From Cordilura impudica (Eukaryota; Arthropoda; Insecta; Diptera; Scathophagidae): a DNA stretch of 64,000 bases. Every line of letters starts with the position of its first letter. Within the stretch, counting starts at the first letter, position 1. The stretch is taken from positions 198,783,526-198,847,525 of the forward strand of contig OY821521.1 in assembly GCA_963682025.1 (NCBI GenBank), in the 5' to 3' direction. Below, one piece after another: positions 45,866 to 59,040 of this stretch. The notes under the pieces were generated by a model. It was given only the letters and a program-made list of their open reading frames with translations, ran no database searches and was not told where the DNA came from. A program made the translations under genes and the position numbers.

Positions 45866-47724
45866 ATATATAAAAACTTATAAATCCTATCAGATTAAAT
45901 ATAAAAATTTTTACGATTTTGACTGATGGTGCTCTTTTCAGAATTAATATAAGTTTTACTGTCCTTTGGAAAATCGCTGAAATTAAATTTTCTATCTAAA
46001 ATAATTTCCTAATTTTAATGTATTTTTTTATAAAATTAACGTACAACTTTCACAAATTTTATAAAAAATATACAACATAATTTAATTTTAAAATATTTTT
46101 AATATTTTCCAATATAAAAATCAATATAAAAAAAATATAATCTAACAAGTAACTATGATTAATTTGAATTTACACACATAAATTTTAATAACAGCATTTC
46201 AATAGCCACCATTTCACACATGGAGAGTACCAAAAACTACCCATTATGCCCCTGACAACTATAATGTCTCCAAGTCTCTAAGCAACATACAACAATTTTT
46301 ACTCAATATTGACATAAGGAAATTTGTTGCAAGCATGAAAATTAAGAGAGTGCTGCCACTATTTAATAGACAGAGAGAGATTAACGGTGAGTACGATGAA
46401 AGAGAATGGCCAGAAGTTTGAAAGGCATAAACACAATTGCCTGCGCAAGCACCAACTTTTGACATAATAAATATTCAAGAAATCTCACAGACAAATCATA
46501 AGTAAGTAGTAGAAAATGAAGAAGCAGAAGAAGAGGAAGCAGAAGCAGAAAAAAACTATCGATGATAGAGTAGAAATGTCGATTATTTGTCATCTGCTTG
46601 CACTAAAAGCAAGATATTGAAAGTTGTACAAATTGTGCATGTTAATGTTTGTGTTAGTCGTGACAGTTCTACCACAACGTTTAGACCGCTGAAAACAAAA
46701 TTTTTAAACCGTTAATCCGTCGCATAAGCATTCATATCACAAAATTGTTACGTTACTACCGCTATCACTAACAACACAACTGTTTTTATTGATCAATTGC
46801 AATAAAACAAAATCAATATTAAATCATTTACAATATAAAATAAAAATATTAAGATTAAAGAAAATACAACAACAAAATATAATTAAAAGTGAAAAGAGAA
46901 ATGTTTAAAAAATTGATATTAAATAATATTGATTGTTGATAAAAAAATAAATAAATTTAAATTAAATAAAATTTAAATTTTAAAAAATGTAAAAAAAAAA
47001 ATTCTTGTGAAATCCTCTTAACCAAACAACAACAGTCAGTGATTTGTGAGAGTGTGTGTGTATGTGTCCAGTGCACGATACTTTAGTTTTATTAATTTAT
47101 TATTATTATTATTGTTGCTATTAATGTAAATTATTGTAAATCGGTTTTTGTATTTTGATATTTTCTCATGACATGAAATATTTATTATTGTTTTTTATTA
47201 GTGCATTAAAGGGGTGTGAAACAGTTTATGCTAATCAAAGTTTTAGAATTTACTGCAAAGCAGTGAATGGCTAACTAAAAACTATGTTAAAATTTAACCG
47301 AATGAATGACGAATCAGTTAAGGCTGTTATTTTTATTTGTAAGTACCGAAATGCATTTGCTATTTTTATTATACTCGTAAGATACTTTGAAACAAAAAAA
47401 AAATCACCGTAAAGCAGAGGTGCTCTAACCCATGGCACGTGCGAAAATTTCAATGGCAGTAAGGGTTTGAAACTAGAACTGAACTAGAAAAATGTTTAAC
47501 CACGCCCCAAGTAATTCTGGCATGAAAGGGTTACTTAATTTTTGTTGTTTTTTTGAAAAAAAAGTGCAATTTTTTTAATTTTTTTTTTTTGCCTTTTTTA
47601 ATAAAAAGTAGTATTTTTTATTTTTTTTAGTAAAATACTATTTTTTGCTAATTAATTAAAGGAAAATTAACTTCGTTTTTCTTATTTTTTTATTGATTTT
47701 TTATCAAAGTGACATTTTTGCTTG
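45866..47724. other. Unassigned DNA, possibly single-copy
   Basis: No gene recognised. Features include a purine-rich stretch near 46,515-46,555 (GAAGAAGCAGAAGAAGAGG) and a TG-repeat near 47,050-47,065. This is among the more complex sequence in the window and could be host intron or upstream DNA. A promoter-like TCAGTG at 47,036 is too short to call. Confidence 0.4.
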
Positions 47725-48828
47725 TTTTATCCCCATATGGTCAGGGTATCATAACTTTGTGCTGATGTTTGTAACTACTACAAATATTTGACCTAAACCC
47801 ATCATTCATTATACCGATGGACTCAGAATCACTATCTGAGTCAATTTAGCGATGTCCGTCCGTCCATCCGTCTGTGAGTCCATGTAAACCTTGTAATCAA
47901 ACTACAGGTCGCAAATATGAATATATTGTGGCTTCTATCAGCCATGTTCAGACCTAGTTCCCATACTAATGACCCATATGAGATCGACTTAAATTGAAAT
48001 AAGATCCAAATTATCACATAGATCTCGGTCAAATTGTGTTTGTGTATATTTATTATATCCATTTATCAGTAGTCGGAAAATAAACCCATTAGGACAATTC
48101 TTAGTCATAGCCCCCCATATGATGCTGATTCCCGATCTTCATTTAAATCTATAAAAACAAAACAAAAATATTGCACAGATATTTCGCAAATTTGGTTTTT
48201 ATATATTTTTGCAAAAAAAAATAAGTGACCTTATAAATTATATTCAAGATCGGTCCATTTTTCGACCTAGTCCCCATATAAATATAGCTTCCGATATGAG
48301 CTTCTTTAGATCCGAAGGCAAAAAAAATTAATAAGAACTGGCAGATTCCAGCACTCGAAATTCGAGTGCAATTTCTAGGCAGCTTTTTTTTAACTTAGCC
48401 AATTCACAAACCAACACTTTTATGGTTCATTATTATAGTGAATGAAGATAACAAACTCATTAACAAAAACATTATCAAATTTGATAAACACACACATAGC
48501 ATATGTATAATTTTATGTATGTGTTAGTAGCACCTTTAAATTTAAATTTACTCAAAATAAAGCAAAAAATTTAAAAATCTGTAAATCTGCAAAACGGCTA
48601 AAAAGAAATACCTTTTAAATAATATACGTTTGGTCAAAATCGAGATAAAACGGTAGAACAAAACATCGGTCACAAGAAATCGCCTAGCCTATTAATATTA
48701 TAGATGCCACTCAAATTTGGTTCATGCTTATTTTCTATACCCAATTAATTGGACCTAAGACCAATTCTCTCGACGCATGATATAGAGTATCGCATAGTCG
48801 GTCTAGAAAGACTATAATTTTCTTACTT
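47725..48828 (-). mobile_element. Family B repeat, copy 8, split by a Helitron
   Basis: The outer 3' end is at 47,725 (ATGGTCAGGGTATCATAACT) with a GTCC run near 47,855. The body runs to 48,337, is interrupted by Helitron copy 6, and resumes at 48,705 (TGCCACTCAAATTTGGTTCA). It ends at 48,828 with GACTATAATTTTCTTACTT, the complement of the B start. Confidence 0.88.
48338..48704 (-). mobile_element. Family C non-autonomous Helitron, copy 6, nested in B
   Basis: On the minus strand it runs from A|TCTATAATATTAATAGGCTA to the hairpin GCACTCG-AATTT-CGAGTGC and TGGAATCTGCCAG|T, 367 bp. The flanks AATAAGAA and TGCCACTC join to give the uninterrupted B sequence seen in other copies (AATAAAAATCCCACTC on this strand). 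The insertion therefore went between A and T with no duplication. Confidence 0.93.
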
Positions 48829-51800
48829 CTTTTTTTATCAAAATGTTACCAAAAGTTTACTTTTTTAATAACATGTGAAATTTTTGCTATTTCTAAAATA
48901 ATTAAAAACATTATAGTAAAAGGAGAATCTATTGAATTTTTTTTTTTTTAACAAAAAGTGTTCATTTTTAATAGAAAGTCATAGTTGCATTATTTCTTTT
49001 TTTTTTTTTAAATAAATAAAACAGATTTGTTTTGCCAAGTAAACTTTTTAAGTTTTTTAATAAAAAGTGACATTTTTGCTATTTTTTAACTATATAGAAT
49101 ACGTTTTTTGCTGATTATAAGTAGTAAAAGGAAAATCAATAAAAATTATATTTGCTATTTTTTTTTTAGCAAAAACTAGCATTTTTGCTTTGTAAAAAAG
49201 GCAAATTTTTTATTAAGAAATCACAAATTTTTTGGCTTTTTTTAACAAAAATTATATTTTGCTATTTTTTTAGCAAAAACTAGCATTATTGCTTTTGTAA
49301 AAAAGGCAAATTTTTTATTTTTAACTAAAAGTAGCAATTTTTTTTTAATGAAAAGCGATCATTTCATATTTTTTAAATAAATAAAACACATTGGGTGAAT
49401 TAAATGGAAAATTAAATCAATTTTTATGCTATTTTTTTTTTTATCAACAAGTAAAATTAAATTTTTTGTTATTTTATAAATATATAAAAAAAAATTTTGC
49501 TAGTTAAATTAAAAGGAAAATGAAGTTAAAATTTTTGGCTTTTTTTAACTAAAAATAGCAATTTTTTTTAATGAAAAGCGATCATTTCATATTTTTTAAA
49601 TAAATAAAACACACTGGGTGAATTAAATGGAAAATTAAATCAATTTTTATGCTATTTTTTTTTTTTATCAAAAAGTAAAATTAAATTTTTTGTTATTTTA
49701 TAAATATATAAAAAAAAATTTTGCTAGTTAAATTAAAAGGAAAATGAAGTTAATATTTGTTTGTTTTTATTTATCAAAAATTAGCTAATTAAATCAGAAA
49801 GTAGTTGAATTTTTTTTTTTCATTTTTTAACAAAACAATTAAAATGAATATTTCGTTAATTTTTTAGGAAAAAGTGGCTTCTTATTTTTTCAAATAAATA
49901 AATAATAAAAAAAAATTTTTTCTAATTACATTTAAAGGAAAAAAATTACGTTATTTTGACTTTTTTCAAAAAAAAAGTGGAATTTTTTTCTAAAAAAAAA
50001 AATATTCTAATAAAAAGCAGAATTTTTTTATTTATTTTTTTTTTTTTGCAAATAAAAAAAATTTTTTTTGCTACTTATGTTAAATGGAAAATTATGTTAA
50101 ATTGTTCTTTTTGCCAGTTTTCCTGTTATAATAAAAAAAAATTTTTGTTATCTTGTTAAATAAATTAAAAAGAAAATTATATTAATTTTTTTTTATTTAT
50201 TATCAAAAAGTAGAATTTTTGCTTTCTAAAAAAGTGACATTTTTTTATTATTTTTTTTTTTTTGCTAATCTATATATTAATACGTGAAGGTAAATTTTTA
50301 GTTCCCTTTTTAAGCAATATGCGGGCACAAAGGAGTGTGAAAATTGGCACAGTTATAGTTCATATGGAGGAGAAGCTGAGAATGATAAAATTTATGTTAA
50401 ATCTATTTCAAAAATTTATTAAATTAAATAAAATGAAATATTTATAATAATTCGTTACACCATGTTAATGCGAATGATTTAAATTATATATCAGACGCTC
50501 TGTGTTGAATTGTGAATTGCTAAAATTGATTAACATACCTTTGGGCTCATTTAAATATTCATAAATTTTTTATCTATATAGATTTAAAAAACATTTGAGG
50601 AAAAAAATTTAATGAAAAAATATTTCCTAGAATTTGCACTCGAATTTCAAGAGCTGGGCTATACCAGTTAAATTAAAAGGAAGATTAGGTTATTTTTTAC
50701 TTTTTTAGCAGAAAATATCAGTTTTGGTTTTTTTATAAAAAGCAAAATGTTTTTTATATTTTAAACAACTAAAAAACAATTTCTATAATCATTAAATTAA
50801 AAGAAAAATTAAGTAAATTTTTTTCTGCTATTTTTGTTAAATTTTATATTAAGAAAAAAACCCTTTTTTGCTTATCACTGTAAAAGGCAAATCAATCTAA
50901 TTTCTTGGCTTTTTTTTCACAAAAAGATGCATATTTGCTACTTTAACAAGAGATGATTTTTTTTTTAAATAAATTACATTTATGCATATTAAACTAAATG
51001 GAAAATTAAGTCAGTTTTTTGCCTTTTTAGCAAAAAAATTTCTTTTTTTGCTTTTTTGTTAAGTTGTATTTTTTTAAGTATAAAACAACGGGTTTTTGCT
51101 AATTCAATTTAAAGGAAGATTAGGTATTTTTTTATTTTTAGCAGAAAGCAGCATTTTTGGTTTTAATAAAATAAAATTTTTGTTATTTTTTAAACAATTA
51201 AGGAACAATTTTAAACCAAAAGGAAAATTAAGTGAATTTCCACCTTATTACTTTTCTAGTTTTTTTTATTAAAGTGACATTTTTCCTACTTTTTAAATTA
51301 AGAAAACCATTTTTTTGCTCATTATAGTAAAAGGAAAATGAAAGTAATTTTTTAGCTATTTTTTTTATCAAAAAAGGCATTTTTGCTATTTTAATAAGAA
51401 GTGAATTTTTTTTAAATAAATCACACTTCTGCAAATTAAACTAAAGGAAAATTTAATAAAAGTTTTTTGGCTTTTAAACAAAAAATTTAATTTTTGCTGA
51501 AGAAATATAAGCAATTTTTATTTTTTAGGTTAATTTTAAAGGAAAATGAAGTCATTTTCTTTTTCTGCTATTTTTGATATTTTTTATATTAAGCAAAAAA
51601 CTTTTTTTTTTCTTATCACAGTAAAAGGAAAATCAATTTAATTTCTAGGCAATTTTTTTTATCAAAAAGAGGCATTTTTGCTACTTTAATAAAAAGTAAA
51701 TTTTTTTAAATAAATTACATTTATGCATATTATATTAAATGGAAAATTAAGTCAGTTTTTTTAACTTTTTAGCACAAATTTGTTTTGCTTTTTAACAAAA

Positions 51801-53020
51801 CGTAGTATTTTTGTTAATTTTTATATATTTTTTAATTTTTATTTTTTAAGTATAAAACAACAGTTTTTTGCTAATTCAATTTAAAGTAAAATTAGGTTAA
51901 TTTTTAGTTTAACTTTTCTAATTAAAAGTTCCATTTTTGCTTTTTAATTAAAATGACATGTTTTGATATTTTATAAATAAATAAAGACAACACTTTTTTG
52001 CTAATCAAATCAAAAGGAAGATTAAGTTTTTTTTTTAGAAGAAAGTAGCATTTTTGGTTTTTAATAATAAGTAAAACTTTTGTTATTTTTTAAACAACCT
52101 TTTATTAAATTTAAAGGGAAATTAAGTGGATTTCTTTCTTGTTACCTTTTTATCAAAAATTTTCATTTTTGGTGACCATTTTTTCATTTTTAAAATTAAG
52201 AAAAACTATTTTATGCTTGTTATAGTAAAAGGAAAATCAAAATAATTTTTTGGCTATTTTTTTTATCAAAAAAATTCATTTTTTATATTTTAAAAAGAAA
52301 TGATTTTTTTTTAAATAAATTAAACTAAATGGAAAATCAATCAAGTTTTTTTTTTGCCTTTTTAACAAAAAATTTCATTTTTGCTTTTTTAACAAGAAGT
52401 AGTATGTATTATTGCTAATTATTATTTTATTTTTGTTTTTTAAGTAATATTTTAAGCAAATTAAATTAAAAGGAAAATTAAGATAATTTTTTTGTTATCT
52501 TTTTAGTGTAATTTTTGTTTTTTAATTAAAATAGTTTTTTTGTTATTTTGTAAATAAAAAAAAACTTTGTCTTTTTAACAAAAAGTGTGTCATTTTTGCT
52601 TTTTAACTAAAATTAACATTTTTGGTAATTATTAATTAAATAAAAAAACCTTTTTTTGCTAATTAAGTAAAATTAAGCAAATATTTTTATTTCGCTTTTG
52701 TATAAAAAATTGTAATTTTTTATTTTAAATAAATAAAAAAGGCGATTTTGCTCATTAAATTAACTGGAAGATTAGGTAAATATCATTTGCTTTTTATTCA
52801 AAATGTGCAATTTTTGATTTTAAAAAAATGGAACTTTTTCTAAATAACTAAAAAATTTTTTTGAAATTAAATTAATTGTTTTTCTTTTAAATAAAAAAAT
52901 TTTTTGCTAGTTACGTTAAAAGGAAAATTAAGTTTTTTCTATGTTTCAATAAAAATAGCATTTTTATTTTGTTTTTAATAACTAAAAACTATTTAATGAA
53001 GTTAATGAGGGAATTGGTTT
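48829..53020. repeat. Degenerate A/T-rich tandem array, left part
   Basis: About 4.2 kb built from variations of TTTTTGCTATTTTTT, ATCAAAAAGTAGCATTTTTG and AAATTAAAAGGAAAATTAAG. Unit length is irregular. One clear direct duplication of period 223 bp starts at GCGATCATTTCATATTTTTT (49,355 and 49,578). A Helitron lies at 50,279-50,667. There are no genes; short Lys/Phe/Leu-rich frames are by-products. Confidence 0.85.
50279..50667 (+). mobile_element. Probable Helitron, chimeric 5' end, C-type 3' end
   Basis: Starts A|TCTATATATTAATACGTGAA, a start widely seen in insect Helitrons, and continues with GTTCCCTTTTTAAGCAA, GCGGGCACAAAGGAG and TGTGAAAATTGGCACA. The last 160 bp (from GTTGAATTGTGAATTGC) instead match the 3' half of the family C variant at 63.2 kb, ending TTTCAAGAGCTGGGCTATAC, CAG|T. 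Confidence 0.65.
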
Positions 53021-53035
53021 TGCTGTACAGAAATG

Positions 53036-53373
53036 GGAAAATGCATGCTAAATTATGGGAAAATGCCTATTAAGTATATAGGAAATAACTGCTAAATGGT
53101 AAAAATGCATGTCATGTTAATGTTTTTGTTTTTTCGAAATATTTTTTTTATTTGCAGCTTTGAAAATCATTTTTCTTAATTCACCATGCAATTTCCTTAC
53201 ATGCAAAATTTTCTCATTTTTAACAGAAAAATTTCCATTTTTAGCATGCAATTTCCCATAAATTTGCCCAAATTTAGCAAAAATTTTGCCATTTTTGACA
53301 TGCATTTTTACCATTTGGCATGCATTTCCTATAGACTTAACAAGCATTCTCCCATAATTTAGCATGCATTTTC
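53036..53373. repeat. Inverted repeat, arms of about 78 bp, ATGCAT-rich
   Basis: GGAAAATGCATGCTAAATTA at 53,036 and GGTAAAAATGCATGTCA near 53,098 recur inverted near 53,355-53,373 and 53,297. The arms agree at most positions, with two or three small indels. The loop is about 185 bp and contains more TTTTGACATGCA/ATGCAATTTCC-type motifs. It interrupts the A/T-rich array and could be a foldback element. An 82-codon minus-strand frame inside it looks spurious. Confidence 0.8.
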
Positions 53374-53639
53374 CACTTTTACCAAGCGTTTCCCTTAGTC
53401 CCTAAGTTAATTTCCCTTTTGCTATTTTTTTTATCAAAAACTAGTATTTCAGCTTTTCTAATTGAAAGTGAAGTTGTCGTTATTTTTTTAATTAATAAAC
53501 CACATTTTCTTTTTATTTTTTTTTTTAGCAAAAAGTGTAATTTTTGCCTTTCTAAAAACTTGATTTTTTATTTTCTAAATATATATACAAAAAATTTTTG
53601 GTAATTAAAATAATAGTAAATGTAAGTAATTTTATCTTA

Positions 53640-56600
53640 TTATTTTTTATTTTTTTGACAAAAATTGTAATTTTTTTTTAACAAAAAGTGTAATTTTTGC
53701 TTTTTTACCAAAAAGCAAAATTTTTCTGGTTTTTAATAGGAAGTGGATTTTTTATTTTCTAAATAGATAAAAAAAATTTGTGGTAATTAATTAAAAGGAA
53801 ATTTAAGATAATTTTTTTTTTTTTTTTTTTTTAAAAAGTGTAATTTTTGCTTTTTACCAAAAAGCAAAAATTATTGTTTTTATAAAAAATTGTAATAAAA
53901 TTTTAATAAAAAGTAGATTTTTTATTTTCTCGATAAATGCAACAAAAACAAATTGTTTGGTAATTAAATTAAAATGAAAATTAAGTTAACTTTTGTTTGT
54001 AATTTTTTTTTAACAAAAGTGTAATTTTTGCTTTTTTACCAAAAAGTAAATTTTTGTTGTTTTTTTTTATCAAAAAGTAATTTTTATTTTGGTTTTTTAA
54101 TGATAAGATGATTTTTTTCATTTTCTAAATAAATAAAAAAAAATATTTTTTAGTAATGAAACTAAAAAGAAATTTAAGTTTTTTTAACAAAAAGTGAAAA
54201 TTTGCTTTTTTACCAAAAAGTAAATTTTTTTTGTTTTTAGAAAAAAGTAAAATATTTTTTGGTTTTCCAATAAAAAAACGGATTTTTTTATATTCTAGAT
54301 ATGCAAATAAAAAAAATATTTTTTAGTAATTAAATTAAAAGGTAATTTAAGAAAATTTTTGTTATTTTTTTTTTTTTTTTTGTTTTTTTAAAGAAAATGT
54401 AATTTTTGCTTTTTACCAAAAAGCAAAAATTATTGTTTTTATCAAAAAATGTTAATAAAATTTTAATAAAAAGTAGATTTTTTATTTTCTCGATAAATGC
54501 AACAAAAACAAATTGTTTGGTAATTAAATTAAAAGGAAAATTAAGTTAACTTTTGTTTGTAATTTTTTTTTTAACAAAAGTGTAATTTTTGCTTTTTACC
54601 AAAAAGTAAATTTTTTTTGTTTTTTTTTTTATCAAAAAGTAATTTTTATTTTGGTTTTTTAATGATAAGCTGATTTTTTTTCATTTTCTAAATAAATAAA
54701 TAAAAATATTTTTTAGTAATAAAACTAAAAAGAAATTTAATTTTTTTAACAAAAAGTGAAATTTTGCTTTTTTACCAAGAAGTAAATTATTTTTGTTTTT
54801 AGCAAAAAGTAAAATATTTTTTGGTTTTCCAATAAAAAAACGGATTTTTTTATATTCTAAATATGCAAATAAAATAAATATTTTTTACTAATTAAATTAA
54901 AAGGAAATTTAAGATAATTTTTGTTATTTTTTTTTTTTTTTTGTTTTTTTAAAGAAAGTGTAATTTTTGCTTTTTTACCAAAAAGTAAAATTTTTTGTTT
55001 ATATCAAAAAATTTTAATAAAATTTTAATAAAAAGTGGCTTTTTTATTTTCTCGATATATACAACAAAAACAAATTGTTTGGTAATTAAATTAAAAGGAA
55101 AATTAAGTTAACTTTTGTTTGTAATTTTTTTTTTAACAAAAAGTGTAATTTTTGCTTTTTTACCAAAATGTAAAATTTTTTTTTTTTTATCAAAAAGTAA
55201 TTTTTATTTTGGTTTTTTAATGATAAGCTGATTTTTTTCATTTTCTAAATAAATAAAAAAAATATTTTTTAGTAATAAAACTAAAAAGAAATTTATGTTT
55301 TTTTAACAAAAAGGTAATTTAGCTTTTTTACCAAAAAGTAATTTTTTTTTTTTGTTTTTAGCAAAAAGTAATATATTTTTTGGTTTTCCAATAAAAAACG
55401 GATTTTTCTATATTCTAAATATGCAAATAAAATAAATATTTTTTACTAATTAAATTAAAAGGAAATTTAATATAATTTTTATTTATTTATTTTTTTTTTT
55501 TTTTGTTTTTTTAAAGAATGTGTAATTTTTGCTTTTTTACCAAAACGTAAAATTTTTTTTTTTTATATCAAAAAATTTTAATAAAATTTTAATAAAAAGT
55601 GGCCTTATTATTTTCTCGATAAATACAACAAAAACAAATTGTTTGGTAATTAATTTAAAAGGAATATTAAGTTAACTTTTGTTTGTAATTTTTTTTTTAA
55701 CAAAAAGTACAATTTTAGCTTTTTTACCAATAAGTAAAATTTTTTTTTTTTTTTTATCAAAAAGTAATTTTTTTTTTGTTTTTTAATAAGCTGATTTTTT
55801 TTCTAAATAAATAGAAAAAATATTTTTTAGTAATTAAATTAAAAGGAAATTTAAAATAATTTTTATTTTCTTATTTTTTTTTTTTTTTGGTTTTTTTGAA
55901 GAAAGTGTAATTTTTGCTTTTTTACCAAAAAGTAAAATTTTTTGTTTATATCATAAAATTTTAATAAAAGTTTAATAAAAGTGGCTTTTTTATTTTCTCG
56001 ATAAATACAAAAAAAAAACTGTTTGGTAATTAAATTAAAAAGAAAATTAAGTTAACTTTTGTTTGTAATTTTTTTAACAAAAAGTGTAATTTTTTGCTTT
56101 TTACCAAAAATTAAATTTTTTTTGTTTTTTTTTTATCAAAAAGTAATTTTTTTTTTTGGAGGTTTTAATAATAAGCTGATTTTTTTTTTTATTTTCTAAA
56201 TAAATAAAAAAAAATATTTTATTAGTAATTAAATTAAAAAGAAATTTAAGTTTTTATTAACAAAAAGGTAATTTAGCTTTTTTACCAAAAAGTTTTTTTT
56301 TTGTTTTTTAGCAAAAAGTAAAATATTTTTTGGTTTTCCAATAAAAAACGGATTTTTTTATATTCTAAATATACAAATAAAATAAATAAAATATTTTTTA
56401 CTAATTAAATTAAAAGGAAATTTAATATAATTTTTTTTATTTTTTTTTGTTTTTTTAAAGAAAGTGTAATTTTTGCTTTTTTACCAAAAAGTAAAATTTT
56501 TTGTTTATATCAAAAAATTTTAATAAAATTTTAATAAAAAGTGGCTTTTTTTATTTTCTCGATAAATACAACAAAAACAAATTGTATGGTAATTGAATTA

Positions 56601-57240
56601 AAAGGAAAATTAAGTGAACTTTTGTTTGTAATTTTTTTTTTTTTAACAAAAAGTGTAATTTTTGCTTTTTTACCAAAATGTAAATTTTCTTTGTTTTTTT
56701 TATCAAAAAGTAATTTTTATTTTTGTTTTTTAATGATAAGATGATTTTTTTCATTTTCTAAATAAATAAAAAAAAATATTTTTTAGTAATGAAACTAAAA
56801 AGAAATTTAAGTTTTTTTAACAAAAAGTGAAAATTTGCTTTTTTACCAAAAAGTAAATTTTTTTTGTTTTTAGAAAAAAGTAAAATATTTTTTGGTTTTC
56901 CAATAAAAATATGCAAATAAAATAAATATTTTTTACTAATTAAATTAAAAGGAAATTTAAGATAATTTTTGTTATTTTTTTTTTTTTTGTTTTCTTAAAG
57001 AAAGCTTAAAGAAGAAAAAACATTTTTTAGTAATTAAATTAAAAAGAAATTTAAGTTTTTTTTAACAAAAAGTGTAATTTTGCTTTTTTACCAAAAAGTT
57101 GTTTTTTTTTTTTGTTTTTTAGCAAAAAGTAAAATATTTTTTGGTTTTCCAATAAAAAAAACGGATTTTTTTATATTCTAAATATGCAAATAAAAAAAGT
57201 ATTTTTAGTAATTAAATTAAAATTTAAATTTTTTAAATTT
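53640..57240. repeat. Higher-order tandem array, unit about 561 bp
   Basis: Marker TATTTTCTCGATAAATACAA occurs with its CGAT near 53,931, 54,491, 55,053, 55,617, 55,999 and 56,560. The spacings are 560, 562, 564, 382 and 561 bp. Each unit contains GGTAATTAAATTAAAAGGAA, TTAACTTTTGTTTGTAATTT, TTTGCTTTTTTACCAAAA and TTTTTGGTTTTCCAATAAAA. The fourth interval lacks about 180 bp. A truncated unit follows near 56,910. Confidence 0.88.
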
Positions 57241-57725
57241 TTAATTAAATTAAATTTTAAATTTAAGTTAATTTTTTTATATTATTTATTTTTATTTTTT
57301 TTTTTTCATTTTTGTTTATTTTGTTTTTATTAAGAAGTGCCATTTTTGCATTTTTGATAAAAAGCTTTTTTTTCATTTTCTAAATAAAAAAACATTTTTT
57401 GGTAATTAAATTAAAATGATATTTAAGTTAATTTTTTTTTGTTTTTTTTTTTTCAATATAAAGTGCATTTTTTATATTTTTTTAAATGAATAAAATACCC
57501 TTTTTCTAGTTATAATAAAAAGAGAATAAGGTAAATTTTGGTTGCTATTTTTTATCAAAAAGGATCATTTTTGCTATTTAATAAAAAGCGTAATTTTTTA
57601 GTTTCTAAATATATAAAAAAAAAATTTTTGGCTAACTAAATCTAAAATAAGATGAAATTTTTCTTTCCTTTTTAACAAAAAAAAAAAAAATAAAAATATT
57701 TGCTTCCTAATTTAATATGAGAAAA
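57241..57725. repeat. Degenerate right end of the A/T-rich array
   Basis: Same word vocabulary as the array to the left but without the 561-bp order. It fades out into non-repetitive sequence near 57,720. Confidence 0.65.
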
Positions 57726-58004
57726 TCCAGCAAAAAAATTAATTCATTCCAAAAGAATTACATTTGCATTGCTTCCAAAAGAAGTACTTCTTTGGATGTG
57801 ATTTAAAATAGCTTCCAAGGCTGTTAATATAAAGCTGATATGAAAAAACTACACTTTCAAATCTAAACAAAACAAAAATATTAGGAATTATAAATTTACA
57901 TCGAGTAACCCAAAAAAATTCACAAATAAAATGATATAAACCTTTATAAAGAAAATTTAAAAATTGATATTGGAATTTATTTATTTCATTTTGCGCTCAA
58001 CATT

Positions 58005-58150
58005 TATGTAGACACAAAGACAGATATCAACAGACGGACGGACATTGTTAAATCGAATCGGATCGATAAAATAGAAGATATTGGGGAGGAATTTTTTTAT
58101 GGTTACAAATAGCAGCACAAACTTATTTTAGTGGTATCGAATTGGCCTCC
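58005..58150 (+). mobile_element. Family B repeat, decayed 3' fragment, copy 9
   Basis: CAACAGACGGACGGACATTG, TTAAATCGAATCGG, then ATGGTTACAAATAGCAGCAC and TTAGTGGTATCGAATTGG follow the order of the B 3' end with many changes. Confidence 0.65.
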
Positions 58151-59040
58151 GCCTCTTGTTCTTCGATTTATCACAGGCTAAAGATATTGTAAAACAGAAG
58201 GAAATAAAATAATGTTCAGACCGTTTAATTTGATAAAAAGGAAAAAAGTTTAATTCTTTTTTTTTGCTCTAAATTTTTAATATTTTTTTATTTAGTTATT
58301 TCCATTATAAAATTAAAATTTATTTAAGAAACATATATAATCCGTCATATAACCTTGATAACTTTTCAAAGGTTAAAAACCTCAATTAAATATAATAACA
58401 AATATCCATTATTATTCCCTTATTTATAGAACAAGGGCAAATGGAGGATATTACTCCCCCTCGCTTTGGTTGCTTTACAAAATTCGGCCTTACGTTTCAT
58501 TTAAAGTATCGTTTCAAATTTCACTGTTGTTGTTATTATTGAGGTCTTTTTTCACACTTCCTCATCTTCCTCATCTAATATGATTTTCACCTTTTTTTTA
58601 TTGACTCTCTTTTGTTGTTACATGTTCATGTTTCTATTGACTTGATTATTTATTACAACGAATTTTGTCAATAATTACCAAATAATGCGTATTTTTTATT
58701 ATTATTTGTTCTCCCTTGTTCGCATGTAGTTAGTTATAAATAACAACAACAACAACTACGACAACAAACAAAAAAAAAACGAGGTTATTTCAGTTAGGAA
58801 ACAGTCATAAATAATCAAGTATTTAGTAGTGGCGCATTGTAATGTGAATTGGGTGTAATGTATCGAGAAAACCGATAATGTAAACTGTTAGATAAGAAAA
58901 TAATTACCTCGAAAGATGTGTTTGACTCTTTTAAAGTTAAAATAGAAATAAGATGTTATTGAAAAATGATTTTTGTAAACTTGCAAAAACATTTTACATC
59001 GTGCTCGAAGATATCTTTAAATTGGTGTTGTAACAATAAT
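58151..59040. other. Unassigned DNA
   Basis: No gene recognised. A short CAA repeat lies near 58,743-58,758. It may be single-copy, since no second copy is visible. Confidence 0.4.

Noticed and set aside
47030..47070. Core promoter (TCAGTG initiator followed by a TG repeat)
   Set aside because: A six-base match without TATA or a downstream element at the right spacing is expected by chance.
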